Assembly: GCA_016219225.1 (NCBI GenBank)
Contig: JACRBX010000090.1
Location: 1-44,136, forward strand
DNA: 44,136 nt
Reading direction: 5' to 3'
DNA from: Deltaproteobacteria bacterium
GTDB taxonomy: Bacteria; Desulfobacterota; RBG-13-43-22
The notes under the pieces: model-generated
The model's database searches: none
Seen by the model: only the letters and a program-made list of their open reading frames with translations
What the model was told of the DNA's origin: nothing
Translations under genes and position numbers: made by a program
Shown: one piece after another, positions 41,125 through 44,136 of the stretch
How the letters are laid out: every line of letters begins with the position of its first letter
Position numbering within the stretch: the stretch's first letter is position 1

Positions 41125-41754
41125 TTACCTTGTCAATCGAACCAAGGCGGCAATAAAATCATAGAGGTCCTGTTGTCGTTGACCCGCCCGGATTCCAAGC
41201 TTCGCCCAGATCTTGGCCGCCACATCCTGAAGCCGGGCGGATGGAAAATCTTTGAGCTTTCGGAGATCCAGCCCATCTCCTTCTATGGCTTTCCTGAGGG
41301 TCAAAATTGTCTCCGAAAGGACATCCTCTGTTTTTTCCAGATGAAAAAAATGATCCGTTTTACTGCCTTCCCGAAGGGATTTGCTTTTCGTCAAGGAAAA
41401 GGTTTCTTCAAAATGAATCCTTATAAGCTGCAAGGGCTTTCGGTTGATTTCAATCAGTTCCGGATAGCCGTCAGGTTTGTTTAAAGAGAGTCTCCCCCGG
41501 TCTTCGGGTCGGCTGATGACATAATAACGATTAATTCCGGAACAGGCCGGATCCACCCGGATCACCTCTTTCCAGCCGTCTTCCCATTCCAGAAGGAGGT
41601 ATTTCTCCTTTTCAGGGAAAGGGCTGGGGCGGCTAAAAATGGGGTGATTCAGAAGTTCTTTCTGAAAAGACAGGGGCAGGGAGTCAAAGACAACAGTGGT
41701 CTTTGAACCATCCTCGAATTCAACCGTTACCATTTTGGGCCTGGGTTGCGACAC
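41125..41754 (-). CDS. Conserved-looking protein of unknown function
   Basis: This 209-residue soluble protein starts at GTG; an ATG seven codons later is the alternative. No family is recognised. The first 110 residues look beta-rich with acidic stretches (V-T-V-E-F-E-D-G-S, L-L-L-E-W-E-D-G-W), and the last 70 are helical and basic. It has a single cysteine and no signal peptide or membrane segment. It lies 5 bases after the HAD gene, whose stop falls inside its ribosome-binding region, so the two are probably co-translated. Confidence 0.65.
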   Translation of the reverse strand: MSQPRPKMVTVEFEDGSKTTVVFDSLPLSFQKELLNHPIFSRPSPFPEKEKYLLLEWEDGWKEVIRVDPACSGINRYYVISRPEDRGRLSLNKPDGYPELIEINRKPLQLIRIHFEETFSLTKSKSLREGSKTDHFFHLEKTEDVLSETILTLRKAIEGDGLDLRKLKDFPSARLQDVAAKIWAKLGIRAGQRQQDLYDFIAALVRLTR

Positions 41755-41759
41755 CGGAT

Positions 41760-42491
41760 TTATTCCTTCTTTTTGAGGATTGTTTTGAGTTCTAAAAAGG
41801 ATTGGATGACCAGATCGGCTTTGGACTCCCCTAAATCGATAAAACCGATATATTGAATGGTCTTAAAACCCCGATCATGAGCCGGATTAATATCGGTTTC
41901 CGGTTTGTCCCCGATCATAACGGCCTCCTGGGGTTCGATCCCCCGCTCCCTTAATTCCCGGGCCAGGACATCATAAATCCTGCCGTCTTTTTTAGTATGG
42001 CCTTTATATTTCAAATCAGTGGTATCGTTTTCCAGATTGAATTTACCCTGGGGGGTAATCAATTCTTTAAAGTATTTAACCAGTCCCCTTTTTTTTAAAA
42101 AACGGGAAACCATATCCGTTCCTACGGGACCGAGGGTCTTTTTCATTTCAGAGACCACCTGAAGCTCTATCCCCTGGGCCTGCAGGTAAGAAAGGGCCTC
42201 TTCCAAGCCCCCTCCAACCTGCAAGTACTCTTGTTCTTTCTGGCTGAAAAGTTCGAGGGCTTGAGGATCATTATCCAGAACGAAACTATAGATTTCATCC
42301 CGATGCCCTTCTTTAATTCGGCCGTAATCTCCGTATTTCTCCTTGAGGATTCTATATTTTTGGATTTTGTCGGGGATTAATTCCGGCTTGCCCAGCCCCT
42401 TGTAAATATCGCCAAAGACATGGGGATTCCTTAACCCTCCCGGCTCCATGATACACTGGCCATAATCAAATCCGCACCATTTCACTTCCAT
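41760..42491 (-). CDS. HAD-superfamily hydrolase with an altered nucleophile motif
   Basis: The 243-residue protein has the HAD core. Motif I is G-F-D9-Y-G11-Q: the nucleophile D9 is kept, but the acid/base Asp two positions later is glycine. Motif II is the serine/threonine of V-V-S-E. A lysine follows in the L-K-Y-K-G-H-T-K-K region, and motif IV is M-I-G-D-K-P-E-T-D. A helical cap occupies about 15-110. Loss of the second Asp is known from phosphonatases and dehalogenases, which do not need it, so hydrolysis of an ordinary phosphate monoester is uncertain. It could nonetheless act on products of the neighbouring phosphotransferase. It lies between the amidohydrolase and the unknown protein. 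Confidence 0.78.
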   Translation of the reverse strand: MEVKWCGFDYGQCIMEPGGLRNPHVFGDIYKGLGKPELIPDKIQKYRILKEKYGDYGRIKEGHRDEIYSFVLDNDPQALELFSQKEQEYLQVGGGLEEALSYLQAQGIELQVVSEMKKTLGPVGTDMVSRFLKKRGLVKYFKELITPQGKFNLENDTTDLKYKGHTKKDGRIYDVLARELRERGIEPQEAVMIGDKPETDINPAHDRGFKTIQYIGFIDLGESKADLVIQSFLELKTILKKKE

Positions 42492-42514
42492 AGGAATCGA
42501 TCTTTCTTTTTCTC

Positions 42515-43543
42515 TTATTTCATGGGCGGTAATTTAAAGAGTCTTTCCAAATTTTTGCCCAGGATCAGATCAATCTCATCTTGTGTGAGCCCGGCCTGCT
42601 CTCCCACCTCTTTGACCGCCTTGATGGCCCCCTCCGGATCACCGACCCGATGGGCATAATCGGTTCCAATACACATGTGGTCCGGACCGACCCATTCCAG
42701 GCAGCACTTCATGGCTGGATGATAGAATGAAGTGGTATCCGGATAGACCCTGTTTTTATAGGTAATATCAGGCGATTCATCCAATACAACCCCCCATTCC
42801 TTTCCGTAGCCTTTATAGGAATCCTGTAATCTTCGAACAAAATAAGGGACCATGCCGCCCAAATGGCCGTGAACAATGGTTAACTTGGGGTATTTCTTCA
42901 TAACGCCCTGGAAGATTAGGCTCAGGACGGCCATGCTGGTATCCAGGGTGTAACCCCAAAGCTGATAAGGCAGCCGCATTTTGTTCATCACGTCTTTGGT
43001 CATAGGAACGGCTGGATGCATCAGCATGGGAAGTTCATATTTGTTGGCCATGTCATAAATGCCATGATATTTTTCCAGAAAAATAGGTTCAAAATTAAAA
43101 TTGGAAAACATCTGAATCCCGACACAACCCATCTGATGGCACCTTTCCAATTCTTTACAGGCTTCATCCGGATCCTGATAGGGAAGAGAAGCCAGGAAAT
43201 AGAACCGTCCCGGATAATCTTCAGTGGCCTTTTTAAGGGCATCGTTACACTTTTGAGCCCAATAAATACCGATATCTCTCTCCAGGGTTTCCGGCCCCGG
43301 GATGGTGACGCTGAGAAGCTGGGTATCTAAACCGCCCTTATCGAGGTCTTTAATTCTTTCATCCAGATCATAGTGACCGGCTCGGTCGATATGGGCCACA
43401 CAAACACCCTCATACCACATCCGGTAATGGGTCCCGCCGTCGTGAACGCCGTTAGGGGAGTTCTTGGCCCCCCGGCTGCAGAGATATTCGAGATATTCCT
43501 TGGGATACCAATGATTGTGGGCATCAACAGTCCTTTGTGCCAT
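42515..43543 (-). CDS. Amidohydrolase of the ACMSD/aromatic decarboxylase family
   Basis: This 342-residue metal-dependent TIM-barrel protein of the amidohydrolase-2 group has the N-terminal metal motif D7-A-H9-N-H11-W, H-P-A-V-P in mid-protein, the H-G-H-L-G-G histidine and the catalytic T-D-Y-A-H-R aspartate near 293. Members include 2-amino-3-carboxymuconate semialdehyde decarboxylase and gamma-resorcylate and 5-carboxyvanillate decarboxylases; others are ring-opening hydrolases. An aromatic or ring substrate is likely. AAGGAGGAAG precedes the ATG, 14 bases after the ATP-grasp gene, so the two are probably co-expressed. Confidence 0.88.
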   Translation of the reverse strand: MAQRTVDAHNHWYPKEYLEYLCSRGAKNSPNGVHDGGTHYRMWYEGVCVAHIDRAGHYDLDERIKDLDKGGLDTQLLSVTIPGPETLERDIGIYWAQKCNDALKKATEDYPGRFYFLASLPYQDPDEACKELERCHQMGCVGIQMFSNFNFEPIFLEKYHGIYDMANKYELPMLMHPAVPMTKDVMNKMRLPYQLWGYTLDTSMAVLSLIFQGVMKKYPKLTIVHGHLGGMVPYFVRRLQDSYKGYGKEWGVVLDESPDITYKNRVYPDTTSFYHPAMKCCLEWVGPDHMCIGTDYAHRVGDPEGAIKAVKEVGEQAGLTQDEIDLILGKNLERLFKLPPMK

Positions 43544-43557
43544 GGGTTTCTTCCTCC

Positions 43558-44136
43558 TTATTCTTCTTTAAGATTTTTTATATTTCTGCTTTGCAGGATA
43601 AATAAATTTCCCTTTTCGTAAGCCCATTCGATGTCCTGAGGGACACCAAACAATCCTTCTATCGTAATCCCGATTTGACCCAATTCCTGCACCTGGTCAT
43701 CCGAGAGAGTAGGTCTGTCCATTAGGTCGGGATTCACAGTGATCTCTTTCCTTCCAACCCCTTTTTCTTCGTCAAAGCAAACCATAACCGTCTTTTTGGC
43801 GATCTTCTTTTGTTTTATCTTAAGGGTTGCTTTATCCAATGAGAAAAAATCGTTCATGGATTTGCCGGAAACAACCGATTCGCCCAACCCCCAATTGGCT
43901 TCAATGACCATCTCTTTTTGGCTGCTGGTTATCGGGTTGGCGGTAAATAAAATGCCGGCCACCTCGGGATTAATCATTTTCTGAACGATCGGGGCGATCA
44001 ACCCCAGATGATGGTCAATTTTTTTATGATAACGGTTAAAAGTCGCCCTCGAAGTCCACAAGGAAGCCCAACACAGTTTTATGTGCTTCAGGATCTCCTC
44101 CCTTTCTTTCAAGTAATGGAAGGTATCCATCATTCC
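43558..44136 (-). CDS. ATP-grasp subunit of a split PEP-synthase-like phosphotransferase (partial, N-terminus beyond window)
   Basis: About 192 C-terminal residues of a PPDK/PEP-synthase N-terminal domain are visible. They enter at G-M-M-D-T-F and continue through C-W-A-S-L-W-T-S-R-A, A-G-I-L-F-T-A-N-P, E-A-N-W-G-L-G-E-S-V-V-S-G, P-Q-D-I-E-W and the closing L-F-I-L-Q-S-R. The protein ends about where the ATP-grasp domain ends, as does the copy at 13117-14139, so this too is a separate ATP-binding subunit and not a full PEP synthase. Its swivelling partner is either beyond the window or the orphan subunit at 29105-30811. The true start is not in the window. Confidence 0.85.
   Translation of the reverse strand, partial: GMMDTFHYLKEREEILKHIKLCWASLWTSRATFNRYHKKIDHHLGLIAPIVQKMINPEVAGILFTANPITSSQKEMVIEANWGLGESVVSGKSMNDFFSLDKATLKIKQKKIAKKTVMVCFDEEKGVGRKEITVNPDLMDRPTLSDDQVQELGQIGITIEGLFGVPQDIEWAYEKGNLFILQSRNIKNLKEE

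Overview
The window looks like the chromosome of a strictly anaerobic, mesophilic bacterium, most likely a Desulfobacterota (deltaproteobacterial) degrader of aromatic or alicyclic acids. This is inferred from gene content and not from a marker gene. The clues are an ETF plus a membrane FeS ETF:quinone oxidoreductase, a Desulfovibrio-type (Mop-like, FAD-less) molybdenum aldehyde oxidoreductase, two LIV-type ABC transporters, a sigma-54 activator, and many short interspersed repeats of the kind common in that phylum.

Left edge (1-6537, + strand): the remains of a helicase locus resembling phage-defence operons. It has a 5'-truncated helicase with a DUF1998-like region and a nuclease-like tail, an overlapping SNF2/HepA helicase, and a GHKL ATPase-like protein that lacks the DNA-binding half usual for its family. 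Next come a Tat-exported metallo-beta-lactamase-fold hydrolase (6743-7717) and an HD phosphohydrolase on the opposite strand (7903-8511).

Regulatory hinge (8747-10350): an NtrC-type enhancer-binding protein whose receiver domain has lost its phospho-acceptor residues. It is followed by two matching dyads 21 bp apart and a good sigma-54 promoter that points into the next gene cluster.

Plus-strand catabolic cluster (10406-23751): an SDR; a split ATP-dependent phosphotransferase (swivelling-His subunit, ATP-grasp subunit and a duplicated ABM/NIPSNAP-like partner) that resembles phenylphosphate synthase or a divided rifampicin phosphotransferase; the membrane FeS ETF oxidoreductase with etfA and etfB; a CrtI-like FAD oxidoreductase; and a Mop-type aldehyde oxidoreductase. 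A strong hairpin at 23923-23965 separates it from the convergent cluster.

Minus-strand catabolic cluster (44136 down to 23987): in transcription order, a second ATP-grasp subunit (cut by the window edge), an ACMSD-like amidohydrolase, an HAD protein, an unknown protein, an OYE-family reductase, an acyl-CoA ligase, a BadH-like SDR, an acyl-CoA dehydrogenase, a complete LIV transporter with a Tat-exported binding protein, a second swivelling-His subunit, a gamma-carbonic-anhydrase/PaaY-like hexapeptide protein, and a second complete LIV transporter with a Sec-exported binding protein.

Working model (inference): organic acids enter through the two LIV transporters. They are activated by CoA ligation and, for some substrate, by phosphoryl transfer. 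They are then dehydrogenated, reduced and decarboxylated, and electrons pass through ETF to the membrane oxidoreductase and the quinone pool. The most unusual elements are the duplicated split phosphotransferase with its uncharacterised partner, the receiver-dead activator with its tandem operators, and a repeat family whose two hairpins carry perfectly complementary loops.
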